Shown here piece by piece: positions 20,801 to 31,380 of a stretch of DNA of 64,000 nucleotides. How positions within the stretch are numbered: position 1 is the first letter of the stretch; each line of letters begins with the position of its first letter. Under the pieces are notes generated by a model. The model saw nothing but the letters and a program-made list of their open reading frames with translations, made no database searches and had not been told where the DNA came from. The position numbers and the translations under genes were made by a program. This stretch comes from Trichomonas vaginalis G3. Its lineage: Eukaryota; Parabasalia; Trichomonadida; Trichomonadidae. The stretch is from the NCBI RefSeq assembly GCF_026262505.1, contig NC_067206.1:34115896-34179895 (forward strand). Reading direction: 5' to 3'.

Positions 20801-23800
20801 AAGACACATTAAATATCGCTCCTATTGATCCAATCATTACAAATATTGCTGATTCTTTGATTGTTTTAGAGAAAATACAAGCAAATCCTTATTCTGGAAA
20901 CATAAGAAATCAATGTTCCGATTTGATACAGAACTTAAATTCATGTCATCAAATATTGGAATCATGGTTCTTGTTCCAAAGAAACTTCAATTGCGTTGCA
21001 ACAATTTTCAAATCAGATGAAGCAAGAAAAATGTTGCCAAAATTGACAGAAAAATATGTTGATGTTCAAAACGAATGGCATAAGATTGCAAGGCATGTAA
21101 TGAATGATACAAGATTATTCTCTGTTTGTTCATATCCTGATTTGTATACTGTTATTCGTAAGATGGATAAAGTTCTTGAAGAAATCATTAGTTCAAGTTC
21201 TCCTCTCATTGACAAGAAGCGACAATTATGTCCAAGACTCAATTTCCTATCAGATCTCGAGATTCTTAAGCTCATTACCACTAAATCATTCGAGTCATTC
21301 ACACATATTGTCGTGAAGATGTTGATGGGAGTTGTTAAATTCGATACTCATGAAAATGAACAAGAATATACGGAATCATTCCAAAGAATGAAGATTTATG
21401 GATTGATTGGCCAACATAATGATACTTGCGCTTTCTTGCATCAAGTAGGATACACTTCTGATATCGAAACATTAGTAAATGATATAATAGAAGCAATGCA
21501 AGCAGCAATGAGAGAACATATCAGTGTTTCATTGGTATTATTCCCAACAATGCCTTTTGCTGAATGGGTTCAACAAACATCAACTTATACAGCAATTATT
21601 TGTTTGAATATTATAATAACAAGAGAAGTTTTGGAGTGTTTCAAGACTTTGGAATCACATCCGAAAGCATTCTTAGATTTCGAACAATTAATTACTCGAA
21701 GAATCAATGATGCAATCGGATTAAGATCTTTGAATATTCCTGAAAAAGATCGTCCTAAAGTTGCTTCAATTATAATTTTCTTGATATCTATAAGAGATAG
21801 ATTCAGAGAATTATATCAGCCAAGATGGAATTACCAACAAGAATTGGCAATGAACAACATCTTGAACTACAGTTTCGCTGGTTCTACAAATGATGTAATT
21901 GTAGAACACGGAACATCGAAATGGAATTTCGGATATGAATATTGGGGCTCTGTTCCAAGATTGATATTCACTCCTGAAATAGAAAGTGTTTATCAAGATG
22001 TTGCTGCAAGCGGTTCATTGTTTGGTCCTACGTTGATAAGCGGTCCATCACATTCAGGAAAGATTTTGATTGCAAGAACATTGGCTTCAATGTTTGGTTC
22101 TCCTGCTTTTGTGTTCAATTCTTTCCCAGAAATCAATGCAGCTTCATTAAAGAGAATTGTCATTGGCACTTCAACAATTGGAGCATGGACAATCATCGCT
22201 GGTTTAGAGAGAATGACACCTTCGAGATTGAGTTATTTATTTGATTGTTCGTGGCAGATAAATTCATTAAATAACACAGGAAAAATCAATATTGAAGGAA
22301 TACAAGTTCCTTACTCCAAACAATCGAGAATTTTGTTCACAACAAGTGCTAAAACAGAGAAGATTCCAACACAAATAAGATCATTTGCAAGAACAGTTGC
22401 AATGAGGGTTCCTGATCTCGAAATCTTTGCTCAAATCAAACTTTTAACAACAGGTTTCCATGATTATGGAGAATTAGCTCCAAAACTTGTTGCCTTCTTG
22501 AAATCAATCAAACCATTATTCAGTTTCAAGACACCTCTTCCTGAAATGAACGCCATCATCGAGAACGCAGCAAACTTCAGAAGAACAGGTTCAGAAGATG
22601 CGATGTTGGCAAGTGCTTGTTATGATTTCTTCGAATCTCAATGCGACCACAATGTTTTGACTCATTTAGTTTATGCTGCATTCAGATTAGGCGATTCATT
22701 CGAAGAACTCATAGAAAAGGTTGAATACGCAAGATACAATGAAGATAGAGAAGCATTCAGAGCATTGATCATCAAGGAATGCTCAAGATTAAATGTGAAA
22801 ATTCCAACACAATTCTTCGTAAACAACGTTGTAACTGTTAAAGAACTATTAATGAACAGAATGTGTGTCATCATTGTTGGTCCTCCACATACAGGAAAGT
22901 CATTGATCACAAAAGTCCTCGAAAATGTCATGAAACAACCGGAATTCAAGAAATCTTTTCCAAAGTTGAAACCGTTCAAGGTCATAAATTGCTACATGAA
23001 CTCAGATCTTCCAAGAAATATCTATGGCGAGACAGTTGATGGCATTTATAGACACGGCCAAATTATTTCTATTGTCAATGAAAAAATTGACAGTAGAAAA
23101 GATTACAACGTTTTGTTGAAGTTCGATGGACCAATCACGAAAGAGTTTGATTCATTTATTACTTCATTCTTAGGTACACCTGATTTGAGCTCATTTGGAT
23201 TAGGATCAATTGATACTTACCACAAAGATTCGGGATTACCAGGTATTTTGATTGAAACAACAGATATTTCTCATGCTTCTCCATCATTAATTGCAAGATC
23301 TGCAATTGTTATGTCATGCGAAGAAGTAGAGAAACAATGTGTGATGTTAAACCCAATGTTTACTTTAAGTCACGCTGCTTCTTTCGCAAGAGATTTGACG
23401 AGCGATTCCATTGCAAGTATTTTTGAAATCTTTAAACAAGTTGCTCCTTCTGTTGTTAATAAGATCTATAATACTCCAAATCCTATATGTTACGCAAAAG
23501 AACCACAGTATACAAATGATAATTCGCGTTATATCAGTGAAGTTTTACCATACCAAGCTTCAGTTTATGCCTTGAATACATTCATGAAGAACAAAGAAAT
23601 GTTGTCAACTCAACAAGGAATTTTAACTGTAATTGTTTTCACAATTATGCATGTTTTCTCTGGAATTTTGAATGAAAAAGAACAATCAAAATTCGAAAAA
23701 TGGATAAGAGAAAAGTACGACATCAAGATCGATGAATGGCCTGAATACATGCCAAGTGATTTCCTCGAAGCATTCCCAACACCAACATTGAATTCTGTTT

Positions 23801-26800
23801 GCATCGAGTTCAATAAATTGAGACCTTTAGATGCTTCGATTTGTTCGAAACAAGGCGGTCATGTTATTCCTCCTGCTTATTTACCAATCATTAATCATGT
23901 GACACAAATAATGTACACTAACTTGAACTTGTTATTGTATTCTCCTGATCAAACACGTCTTGATTTGTTCCTTGCGATTTTGTACCAAGAAAATCCTGAC
24001 ATGAAACCACTTTCCATTCATTCTTCCAACGATTTGTCAGCGGCAAACATCGCGAGATTCATCGAGAAAATGACGAATTACTCAGACAAAAACACAGATT
24101 GGGACTGCAACTATGTTTTGGTAGTTGAAAACATCACGGAAACACATATAATCATGATGGAATTCTTAAGAATGATCATTGAAGAATCAAAAGTCAGATT
24201 GTCATCTCCATACGATCCGAAATTCATTGAATTCATTAAATTGCCACCAATAAGAATCATTGTAACAACAAATGATATCTCAACATTACCAGGACGATTC
24301 CTTTCACACTTCCTTCCAATAAGACTTGATGAATTAAACGCAAGTTCATCAAGAGTTGTTGGCAAGAAATATTTGCAAAGTTCTGGTTTATCGGCACTCA
24401 AATGCGAATGGATTTCGAAGTTTATTGTCGATGTATTCGAACAACTTGATGAAGACAACATTTCCAGGTTCGCATCTAATTGTGCGATGAAGATAAACCA
24501 ATATGCTGATAAAGCAAACACAATTCTTTGTACAAAGATGATTATAGCTCTTCTTTATTACTACACTTTGCATAAATACGATGTCAACTATTACAAAGAC
24601 GTTGTTATGCAAATTGCTGATGAAACACTTCCAACACCTTTCGAAAAGAAAGTTGTACAAGAATTCCTTGATTACAGTTCTCTTTGCAATGTAGGTATCG
24701 ATAAGGATGGTAATATTGAACTTATAGAATGTTCTTATGAACAATACTATAAGAACATTGCCGAAATGTACAATAAAGCGAAAGAAAAACATGAAGACAT
24801 CATTAATTTCGATTTCAGTCCTTTGTCAATGAGAAGTTTCGCTTGTTTGTCATTTGCAATCAAAGATTCCGGAAAGAATATTATTTTCATTGGCCATGAT
24901 ATCACTAAGAAACTTGCTTACACGAAGTTTTACGCTTACGCAAATGATTACAATTTTGTTCATATGAGTAGAAAATTCACAAGACGCGAATTCTTCGAAA
25001 AACTCAATGAAGCATTTGTTAACGCAATGGATGATAAGAAGACAATGTTCTTTGTTGAACCAGAATCAGTTGAAATCGCTGAAGAATTCTTGAAGATGTG
25101 TACAAATGTTTGTTTCACACAATTCTTTAATTGTGATGAAAAATGCAATTGTTCGATTTTGAAAGAAAAAATGGCCAAGAAATTTGGAGACAAGAAATCT
25201 TTCAAAGAATATTACGAGTGTGTTGATAAATTACTCTCCAGTTCTTTGTCATTCGTTGTAAGTACTCATGAACCTATTTCTTTAACAGCAGGTTGTTATT
25301 TCTTTGCTCCTGTTTATCCAACAGAAAACGACATCAAATATTTGTACACAAGGTACGCAAGAGAATCAGAGTACGAATCATTCTTTGTAGACACAGTTCC
25401 TGATGCTTGGAAGTACGTCTACAACCTTTGTTTCCATGCACATCCTGATGGATTACCTTCTGAGTTCATTTCCAAGTTTATCCACATTTTCTTCAACATT
25501 TCGAAACAAAGAAACAAAGAGCTCGATAAACACTTTGAAAAGTGTACAATTGCAGCTCAATGCTTCCTCGAAATGGACCATGAAATGAAGAATATCCAGC
25601 TCAAACTAAATCTCCTTAATCCAAATTTGAACGCTGTAAGAGTTGACTCAGAAACATTGTCAAGATCTTACAATGTAAGGAAAGAATCAATTGAATCGAG
25701 AAGAGAAGTTTTGAACCATGATTTGAGTATCAAAAAGGAAGAACTCGAGAAACTCGAATCAATTGTTTCAAAACAAACAGAAAAATACAAATCTTTGGAA
25801 CCATTAATTAACGAAAACAGACAACAAGTTGAATCTTTAACAAGCAATGATATAAAGACTATATTAATTGCTACAGAAGATCCTTCTCCTTTCGTTAGAT
25901 CACTATTGGAATGTCTATGTATCTTCATGAACAAAGAACCTGATTTCGATAAAAATGGTGTTCAATTGTTACACGATGAAAAATTTGTCGAAACAATTTT
26001 GAACAACGTGAAACCATTTGTTTTAGGACCGTACGAACAAGGCCAACTCAAGAGGTTCTTGAGCAGAGAAGAGTTCAAGAAGATCAACTGGGATTTGATA
26101 CCTCCTGGCTTGAAATACATTTTCGATTACATTGTAAATATCGAAGCAATAACTGCTGTTAGAGAAGAATTGAATTTGAACGCGACAAAACTCGAAACAT
26201 TAACTGATGAATACAACAAATTGGAAGAGACAACGAACAATGAACTCAAGACATTCGAATCTGTTGAAATTGGACTCGCAAAGGATGAAATCGCTCTCAA
26301 AGAATTGACTCAACAACTCGAGAAATATGAAGCAGAACATAAACAACTTTCTGAGAGATTGGCGGTTTTGTCAAAATTGGCAGATTCACATGAATTACTT
26401 CGTAACTCCTGGGAGAATGATTTGAACAACATGCTGATGTTGAAACGTGAAATCATCGTTAGTGACTTGTTGTTTGCTTATTCGACTACTTATTTATTGT
26501 CAATTCACGAACGCGAAAGAAAACAAAAATTCGAAGAAGGAAAAGACATTGTTAAACCAATATTAGAAGTAAAAGAAGACTATAATGAGTTCATGAGCAA
26601 CTTCATGTTCAAACAGTTCCCTGATCACTCTGTAAACAGAATCGATTGCATCTCAGGAAACACAATAACAATTGCCATAACAATTGCAATGCATTTAATG
26701 TACACTGTTTTAGTTGTTGATAAAAATGGCTTTGCTTTGAAGGCTTTTGAAAGTGTTCCTGGAACAAAGATTGTTTCACAGAGTATCTCTAATATAGACA

Positions 26801-29622
26801 ATGCTATTAAAGATGCTATGGAACAAGGAACAGTTTTGGTCATCACAGATATCCATAAAACAACTCCACTTTTGTTGGATGTTTGCGACCAATTAACACC
26901 AAATGGAGGAAACAAAGTTTTCCACAACAACGAAACAATCGAAGTCAAAGAAGGCTTCAAGGTTGTGTTGTATACTGCAGGAGATCTCCATGAAGTACCT
27001 GAGAACTTGAACACAAGAATCATAACAATCAGATGCGATACAGACAGATCTCCAATTATCAATGATTACTTCAATTCTGTAATTTTGCAGTTCTTGAAGA
27101 AAGATGATCAGAAAGACTACATTGCAGCATTGGCAGTGAAGAGACAGCATAAGATCCAAACAAAGAACTCAATGCAGAAGGCTTTGGATATAATAACAGC
27201 TGTCGACGCTGATACTTTCCTTTTAGATGTCAAAAGAATTGATGAATTTTGCGAAAGTAAGAATTCTTATATGATTGGAGCCGCAGAGAACGAATCTATA
27301 CCTGAAGAAGCTGCTTATTACGAAGAAATTGCTCCATTCAAGGAACACGTTGAACTTCTAGCTACAATATGGTTTATTTTGTCTCAAAGAATCATTTTGT
27401 ACGCCCCTTACGTTACATTTGATTTAGAATGTTTCGGAACAATTTTATATAATTGTTTGACACATGATGGCATCAGTTCCAAGTGCAATGAGAGTTTATT
27501 AAAGAAGTTAAAGTCTTCTTTGATAATATCATGCATTCAAAATGCTTATCTCTCATTGTCATTCTTCTCTGCAACTTTGTTCGCCTTCAGATTGGCTTAT
27601 TACAGAGATCAAAAGATTGATATCGATAAGCAACAGGTGACAGAAATATTAAATGCATTTTGTTCAAGAGTTGATGATCAATTGGCCTATGATTCAAGAT
27701 TTATTCCTGATAAAGTTGACATTCCTTTCATTTTGGGATGTGCTGCTCCAGACATTTTACCAAGTATTCTCAAATACATCAAGAATAATACTGTTGAGAA
27801 CTTTTTGACATTGATTTCACCTTTCCAAGCTGAAACAATGCTTTCCTCGAGTTCCACACAAGCAACATTAGTCATTGCACCTAAAGATGCTGATCCAACA
27901 CCTTTAATTTATAGCTACGCAATGCAAAGATCACATTTAGATGCTTTATGTGTTGTTTCAATCACTGAATCTAAAGAATCAATTTCCATTGCAGAAAAAG
28001 AACTTTCACAAGTTCTTAAGACTGGTTCTTTAGCTATAATTCATTATACAACACCAAGTGAAGAAGCAGCATCAGTTATTGCTGATGTTCATTCGAGAAT
28101 GAAGTCAGGACAAGCAGATCCAAACTTTAGATTAATTGTTGTTTGTCATTCTCCTGCTTTCTTGCCGGAAAGATTGATTTCGGAAGCCAAGAAGATGAGT
28201 TACGAACCAGAGATGTTCTGCAGATTGTTTGCACAGCAATTGTTCACAAGACACTCATCAGCAATCCAAGTTTCAACGAATACTGTTCAAATCAAGAAAC
28301 TTTCTTTCTCAATTTTGTTGCAAATCATTTTGGCAAACTCCAGATCATTCTTCAGACATGGTGGTTTCATTAACCAACTCACAATGAATGTTGCCTCTTT
28401 TGCTGATATCGTCAGACAAGTTCCTTTGATTGTTGCGGCCTCTCCAAGTGATGTACAATGCGAAAACTTGTACCAGCAAATCATGAGATTGGTTTTCCCA
28501 GGAATTTCTGATCCATTCGACAGAAGATTGATTGATGCAATGTGCCGTTCTATAATAAGTCCGGAAGTCCTAAACGAAGGATTCAGCATCACAGGAGATC
28601 CCAAATCAGCATGGACAGTTCCAGGAGACATTCCTATTTCATCAATCGCTCAACAATTAGTTTCTTTGCCTTTGATTCCTGAACCAAAAGCTGTAGGCAT
28701 GTCTAAATCAGCAGCAAGAATCAGAGATTTAGTTGTTGCTCAGACACTGATGTATGAATTTGGAAACCAACTCATCCAAATACAAACACACGAAGATATG
28801 CAGAAAACACTGCAAGAAAACCTCGAAAAAGTTCCTCGGTGTTTGTCATCAATTGATCCAAAGAAATTCTCAAGTGCAAAAGGTCTGTTTTTGCTTCACG
28901 AAGTTGAGAAATTCAACGAAGTTGTTTCTTTAGTTTCAAGTACAATTGAAAACACAATAAGAGGTGTTAAAGAATCAATTCCTTTATTGATGAACAAAGT
29001 TCCTGAAGAATGGAAGAGTTTGTCGAAGATTTATTCCTTCAACAAACCATCAACATTCATCAATCATCTTAAAGATATCCACGCACAATACTCCAGATGG
29101 TTGCAAGAATCGATTTCTCCTGTTGTTGATGCTTCTTGTATTTTCGACTTAAATGCATTTTTGAATTCGCATTTGGTTGAAGTTTCTTTGCAAAAGAAGA
29201 AAGAAGTCAATCATCTCGAGTACAAATTCTCAATAGCCAAAGAGAAAGAAGAGTTAGAAGATGGAGATCTCTTATTATGTGGTATCTATTTGGCATTTGG
29301 TGATGTTGATGAGGATGGATCAATTGTTTTACCAAAAGAAGATGAAATTCTAAATGTTCCATTCAAGAAACTTCCAGGAATCATCTGCAAACCAATCGAA
29401 ATCGCGGAAGAACCAGAAGATGAAGAGCAGATGATGAGATCTCAAGTTCTACAATCTCAAGGACCTCCAACATTGACATTCCCTCTCATTTCTCAGGCAA
29501 CAACTGTTGAAGGCGTTTCAGAAGCAGAATGGGGAATTGATTTAACTGTCACAGGTGATGAATACGAATATATTCGGGCAGGCACAGCTTTCTATGCTAA
29601 TGTTCAAGAACAATTTATTTAA
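17842..29622 (+). CDS. Dynein heavy chain-like protein with degenerate AAA sites
   Basis: About 3926 aa from the first good ATG (MNWLDDPD); the frame is open a further 105 bp upstream but begins only with TTG. Layout follows axonemal dynein heavy chains: a tail and linker (about 1-1370), six AAA modules, a stalk coiled coil (about 2600-2900, flanking FLGPYEQGQLKRFLS) and a C-terminal domain. AAA1 near residue 1400 has GPSHSGKILIAR for Walker A. Where dyneins read GAWxxFDEFNR it reads GAWTIIAGLERM, so the Walker B Asp-Glu is gone. AAA2 near 1680 keeps GPPHTGKS and a LLKFDGP Walker B-like strand. AAA3 and AAA4 lack a recognisable GxxxxGKS loop (LLLYSPDQTRLD; FIGHDITKKLAY). The length is a little below the usual 4100-4600. 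It is probably a non-motile or structural dynein, reminiscent of divergent DNAH14-type proteins. Confidence 0.8.
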   Translation: MNWLDDPDLASAEENTPMHKTYKPIHASISKIQQESQGALYDTSDFLADTRNFSIDKPGSESSDPILAIQNPGLYAMRNRASKNTKPILYSPLTSTKKAQSRLQTSLGKRLLSSLRNSGKVPHEMYNQELKPEELSIDFDEEPIAYFSKHKDGHGLRFIYLIYAQNPSDPDFSPYNLRKVTSAEIGNDYFMMSATGVTHVDPSGFTESISLDQWAREESIFQSVRRLKIFQKYCYWYPFTIWKKFVLRRRYEELQQITYVKPIFKNPEFFINELQFYISTSLVDKMIFENLFAFETQKMYTLPDFQAKSKDLKDNLKAQYFKYIEGINHKISKDIYSKLSDKQLIEVADKDFWKGRKNPPNITQLANLEKKKSELRKEKTDNVNKEIKAIGNMIRSVDYMILENLVTATIDAFENADSVFSTDMSSVFKVEVVFTDKGQIELTPSLGEIEKAIAAEVQISMKLVNSLPRILHETSLCPFIRDAGLDIENLYRYGPNFLMLIHSRKEHIEAEKHILDIIRKSYNEAVESTRSFAEYYNIFKLGQDWNAMEFLFTRKGDEFKGVISEVREGVKEDDFLINSGDEPVVDFEEIDRALKGFVRDQEAVTNIRQRTSKGALFIDSSNFRSILLPIPKKGIDDIKDLITKLVKMKIALTENVLNNYSIALNAEPKSLESYISLCELVKRTEQIKPAINEEIDFVNKGIALLSKYKINTIQVNPLDKLMNAFSEAEQVAIANKTKFRDEYSVILQKKVEDMEKVLSKLYSEVTSIPSTLDEVSKGIKMYSERAKEQKEKISALQDEINKLVSMQQITGIEFNDFSFYQNIIKIVDQMLLMFSAIQDWVRLTDFTTNSPFSEIDVENFLQTFNHITSIIEALNVGGLKTPVFDELKKTTDSFKLVLTNLQNLSNAPMHQRHWESLYAECNCQEKYSQDVTIKQLMQYGILSNDGVVAQVTSFAHAEAEVELEFVNVHEHWHNVKLQLQETMVLTEDTLNIAPIDPIITNIADSLIVLEKIQANPYSGNIRNQCSDLIQNLNSCHQILESWFLFQRNFNCVATIFKSDEARKMLPKLTEKYVDVQNEWHKIARHVMNDTRLFSVCSYPDLYTVIRKMDKVLEEIISSSSPLIDKKRQLCPRLNFLSDLEILKLITTKSFESFTHIVVKMLMGVVKFDTHENEQEYTESFQRMKIYGLIGQHNDTCAFLHQVGYTSDIETLVNDIIEAMQAAMREHISVSLVLFPTMPFAEWVQQTSTYTAIICLNIIITREVLECFKTLESHPKAFLDFEQLITRRINDAIGLRSLNIPEKDRPKVASIIIFLISIRDRFRELYQPRWNYQQELAMNNILNYSFAGSTNDVIVEHGTSKWNFGYEYWGSVPRLIFTPEIESVYQDVAASGSLFGPTLISGPSHSGKILIARTLASMFGSPAFVFNSFPEINAASLKRIVIGTSTIGAWTIIAGLERMTPSRLSYLFDCSWQINSLNNTGKINIEGIQVPYSKQSRILFTTSAKTEKIPTQIRSFARTVAMRVPDLEIFAQIKLLTTGFHDYGELAPKLVAFLKSIKPLFSFKTPLPEMNAIIENAANFRRTGSEDAMLASACYDFFESQCDHNVLTHLVYAAFRLGDSFEELIEKVEYARYNEDREAFRALIIKECSRLNVKIPTQFFVNNVVTVKELLMNRMCVIIVGPPHTGKSLITKVLENVMKQPEFKKSFPKLKPFKVINCYMNSDLPRNIYGETVDGIYRHGQIISIVNEKIDSRKDYNVLLKFDGPITKEFDSFITSFLGTPDLSSFGLGSIDTYHKDSGLPGILIETTDISHASPSLIARSAIVMSCEEVEKQCVMLNPMFTLSHAASFARDLTSDSIASIFEIFKQVAPSVVNKIYNTPNPICYAKEPQYTNDNSRYISEVLPYQASVYALNTFMKNKEMLSTQQGILTVIVFTIMHVFSGILNEKEQSKFEKWIREKYDIKIDEWPEYMPSDFLEAFPTPTLNSVCIEFNKLRPLDASICSKQGGHVIPPAYLPIINHVTQIMYTNLNLLLYSPDQTRLDLFLAILYQENPDMKPLSIHSSNDLSAANIARFIEKMTNYSDKNTDWDCNYVLVVENITETHIIMMEFLRMIIEESKVRLSSPYDPKFIEFIKLPPIRIIVTTNDISTLPGRFLSHFLPIRLDELNASSSRVVGKKYLQSSGLSALKCEWISKFIVDVFEQLDEDNISRFASNCAMKINQYADKANTILCTKMIIALLYYYTLHKYDVNYYKDVVMQIADETLPTPFEKKVVQEFLDYSSLCNVGIDKDGNIELIECSYEQYYKNIAEMYNKAKEKHEDIINFDFSPLSMRSFACLSFAIKDSGKNIIFIGHDITKKLAYTKFYAYANDYNFVHMSRKFTRREFFEKLNEAFVNAMDDKKTMFFVEPESVEIAEEFLKMCTNVCFTQFFNCDEKCNCSILKEKMAKKFGDKKSFKEYYECVDKLLSSSLSFVVSTHEPISLTAGCYFFAPVYPTENDIKYLYTRYARESEYESFFVDTVPDAWKYVYNLCFHAHPDGLPSEFISKFIHIFFNISKQRNKELDKHFEKCTIAAQCFLEMDHEMKNIQLKLNLLNPNLNAVRVDSETLSRSYNVRKESIESRREVLNHDLSIKKEELEKLESIVSKQTEKYKSLEPLINENRQQVESLTSNDIKTILIATEDPSPFVRSLLECLCIFMNKEPDFDKNGVQLLHDEKFVETILNNVKPFVLGPYEQGQLKRFLSREEFKKINWDLIPPGLKYIFDYIVNIEAITAVREELNLNATKLETLTDEYNKLEETTNNELKTFESVEIGLAKDEIALKELTQQLEKYEAEHKQLSERLAVLSKLADSHELLRNSWENDLNNMLMLKREIIVSDLLFAYSTTYLLSIHERERKQKFEEGKDIVKPILEVKEDYNEFMSNFMFKQFPDHSVNRIDCISGNTITIAITIAMHLMYTVLVVDKNGFALKAFESVPGTKIVSQSISNIDNAIKDAMEQGTVLVITDIHKTTPLLLDVCDQLTPNGGNKVFHNNETIEVKEGFKVVLYTAGDLHEVPENLNTRIITIRCDTDRSPIINDYFNSVILQFLKKDDQKDYIAALAVKRQHKIQTKNSMQKALDIITAVDADTFLLDVKRIDEFCESKNSYMIGAAENESIPEEAAYYEEIAPFKEHVELLATIWFILSQRIILYAPYVTFDLECFGTILYNCLTHDGISSKCNESLLKKLKSSLIISCIQNAYLSLSFFSATLFAFRLAYYRDQKIDIDKQQVTEILNAFCSRVDDQLAYDSRFIPDKVDIPFILGCAAPDILPSILKYIKNNTVENFLTLISPFQAETMLSSSSTQATLVIAPKDADPTPLIYSYAMQRSHLDALCVVSITESKESISIAEKELSQVLKTGSLAIIHYTTPSEEAASVIADVHSRMKSGQADPNFRLIVVCHSPAFLPERLISEAKKMSYEPEMFCRLFAQQLFTRHSSAIQVSTNTVQIKKLSFSILLQIILANSRSFFRHGGFINQLTMNVASFADIVRQVPLIVAASPSDVQCENLYQQIMRLVFPGISDPFDRRLIDAMCRSIISPEVLNEGFSITGDPKSAWTVPGDIPISSIAQQLVSLPLIPEPKAVGMSKSAARIRDLVVAQTLMYEFGNQLIQIQTHEDMQKTLQENLEKVPRCLSSIDPKKFSSAKGLFLLHEVEKFNEVVSLVSSTIENTIRGVKESIPLLMNKVPEEWKSLSKIYSFNKPSTFINHLKDIHAQYSRWLQESISPVVDASCIFDLNAFLNSHLVEVSLQKKKEVNHLEYKFSIAKEKEELEDGDLLLCGIYLAFGDVDEDGSIVLPKEDEILNVPFKKLPGIICKPIEIAEEPEDEEQMMRSQVLQSQGPPTLTFPLISQATTVEGVSEAEWGIDLTVTGDEYEYIRAGTAFYANVQEQFI

Positions 29623-30476
29623 GCTATTTTTAATTATTTGTATTTTATTTTTTATTTTGTATGTAAAAGTTAATATTTTATTTAACTGTATACTGTAGTT
29701 TGATAGTAAACTTCAGAAGATTTTTCGCAAAATTTATAGTTTTGTTTTTTCTTCTTCCAAATTCATCTTAAACAGATGCAAAACTTTAACTATCAACGCA
29801 ATGGAATGACATACAACATGTTTGATTATTTATATATCAAACTTATCCAATACACAATCTAAACCTCGTTCATTACGCTTCTACGTATTGGAAAATGCAT
29901 AAAATTATATAGATCGGCAATACTATAACTATGGTAAAACGATTTCTGCTAATTAGCCTTTCAGATACAAAAAAAATCTTTATTTTACGATTGAACTAGT
30001 ATCATTCTGGTTAATTCTCCAATTATGTTACAGATGTATTCTTAATTATTCACTATTTTATAGAATTTTACATCCGAGATCAATTTCAATATTAAAGCGT
30101 ATCAATTCGGCTATATACTTATTCATATCCTGCTATATTTACTCTTGTGTTTGAATAAACATAATTTTTATTTTACATCATCCTATAACCAATAAAATTT
30201 ATGATTTTAACGATTTTTATTAATGAATATTTAGTAATTAGGATATGGTTATATTGATTACTATGATACGCCTTAACTTTGGGTTCATATAAAAAGAATT
30301 CCTGAAGTATTTTGGAATTCTCATAGCTATTTATCAATTTAAGAGAGAAAAAGTTTCATTTGGAATATAACGAACTTTTAAAAGAATTACAACAATAATT
30401 TCAAATAATTTCATATGAATAGGATCCTTTGGTAAGGAACCTTTGGCCAAATAAATTATAAGAAAACAATTAGTAG
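29623..30476. other. Intergenic, AT-rich, 0.85 kb
   Basis: It lies between two convergent genes. No open frame with coding character, RNA gene or repeat was recognised. Confidence 0.4.
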
Positions 30477-31187
30477 TTAATCTGACTTGATGTGTTCAGA
30501 AATGGCTTCATATCCATACTTTGCTGGAGAAGGGGAAAAGTAGCGATATATTTTTTTGAATATATTTAGAATAGATTCTTGATTGCATTTCTCATGATAT
30601 AAATATTGCTTTTTATGTATTAATTCTTTTCCTTTATCTGTTTGGTATTCTAATGCAACATCCAAGAATTGCAATGTTGCCATATTTTCAGTAGTCAATT
30701 CGTAAAAAAATCTATCGCCTTTGTGAAAAATAACTGAGTTATCCAAATATCTTTGTACAATAGGAAAGCTTTTTCTTATATAACTATTCGGATCAATGCT
30801 GGTACTTTCTAAAATTTTGCAGAAAATTCTATTGAAGTGAATATATTGATTATGATTTTGTATCCCATGAAGAATATCAAGGATATCACTGTAACTTTTG
30901 ACATTATCAACTTTCAATAGAACAATTATTTCGCCGTAGTGATCTTTAATATTTTTGAAATATGGACGATCAATTATCATTGCATTTGTACTTGCATTAA
31001 CATCGATGTTAACAGCAAAACTTAGTTCTTCTGGCATGATTAGTGTATATCCTGGGAAGAAAGAATCTATTCTTTGCTCTTTGAGATATTTCAAATAAAG
31101 TTGGTTAACATGCGGGTTAATTAATCTGATATTTGGTTGAGGAAATTGAATTACATCATTTGATTGAGTATTACTTGCCTCTTCCAT
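30477..31187 (-). CDS. Hypothetical protein, 236 aa
   Basis: No domain recognised. The protein looks globular, with alternating hydrophobic strands and aromatic residues (YLKYLKEQRIDSFFPGYTLIMP, FHKGDRFFYELT), no signal peptide and no membrane segment. A canonical Inr-like TCACTTTT lies at 31204-31211 on the minus strand, 17-24 nt upstream of the ATG, so it is probably a real expressed gene. It is followed upstream by the GC-rich hairpin array. Confidence 0.6.
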   Translation of the reverse strand: MEEASNTQSNDVIQFPQPNIRLINPHVNQLYLKYLKEQRIDSFFPGYTLIMPEELSFAVNIDVNASTNAMIIDRPYFKNIKDHYGEIIVLLKVDNVKSYSDILDILHGIQNHNQYIHFNRIFCKILESTSIDPNSYIRKSFPIVQRYLDNSVIFHKGDRFFYELTTENMATLQFLDVALEYQTDKGKELIHKKQYLYHEKCNQESILNIFKKIYRYFSPSPAKYGYEAISEHIKSD

Positions 31188-31203
31188 TGATTAAAATTTT
31201 TGG

Positions 31204-31211
31204 AAAAGTGA
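31204..31211 (-). promoter_or_regulatory. Inr-like core promoter motif
   Basis: TCACTTTT on the minus strand within 25 nt of the ATG of the 236-aa gene, at the distance typical of trichomonad initiators. Confidence 0.65.
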
Positions 31212-31380
31212 CACTTATTTTTCTGAGCATATTAATAACATAAAGTCTGTCTTTGATTGAAAAAGAAACAAATTTTTTGTAATTACAACATTTTGAATTG
31301 ACAAGATATTCTCTGACACTTTTTTTTAAAAAAGCTATAGTATATTAAAATCATATTTAACAGGTCCTTACCTATTCTGA

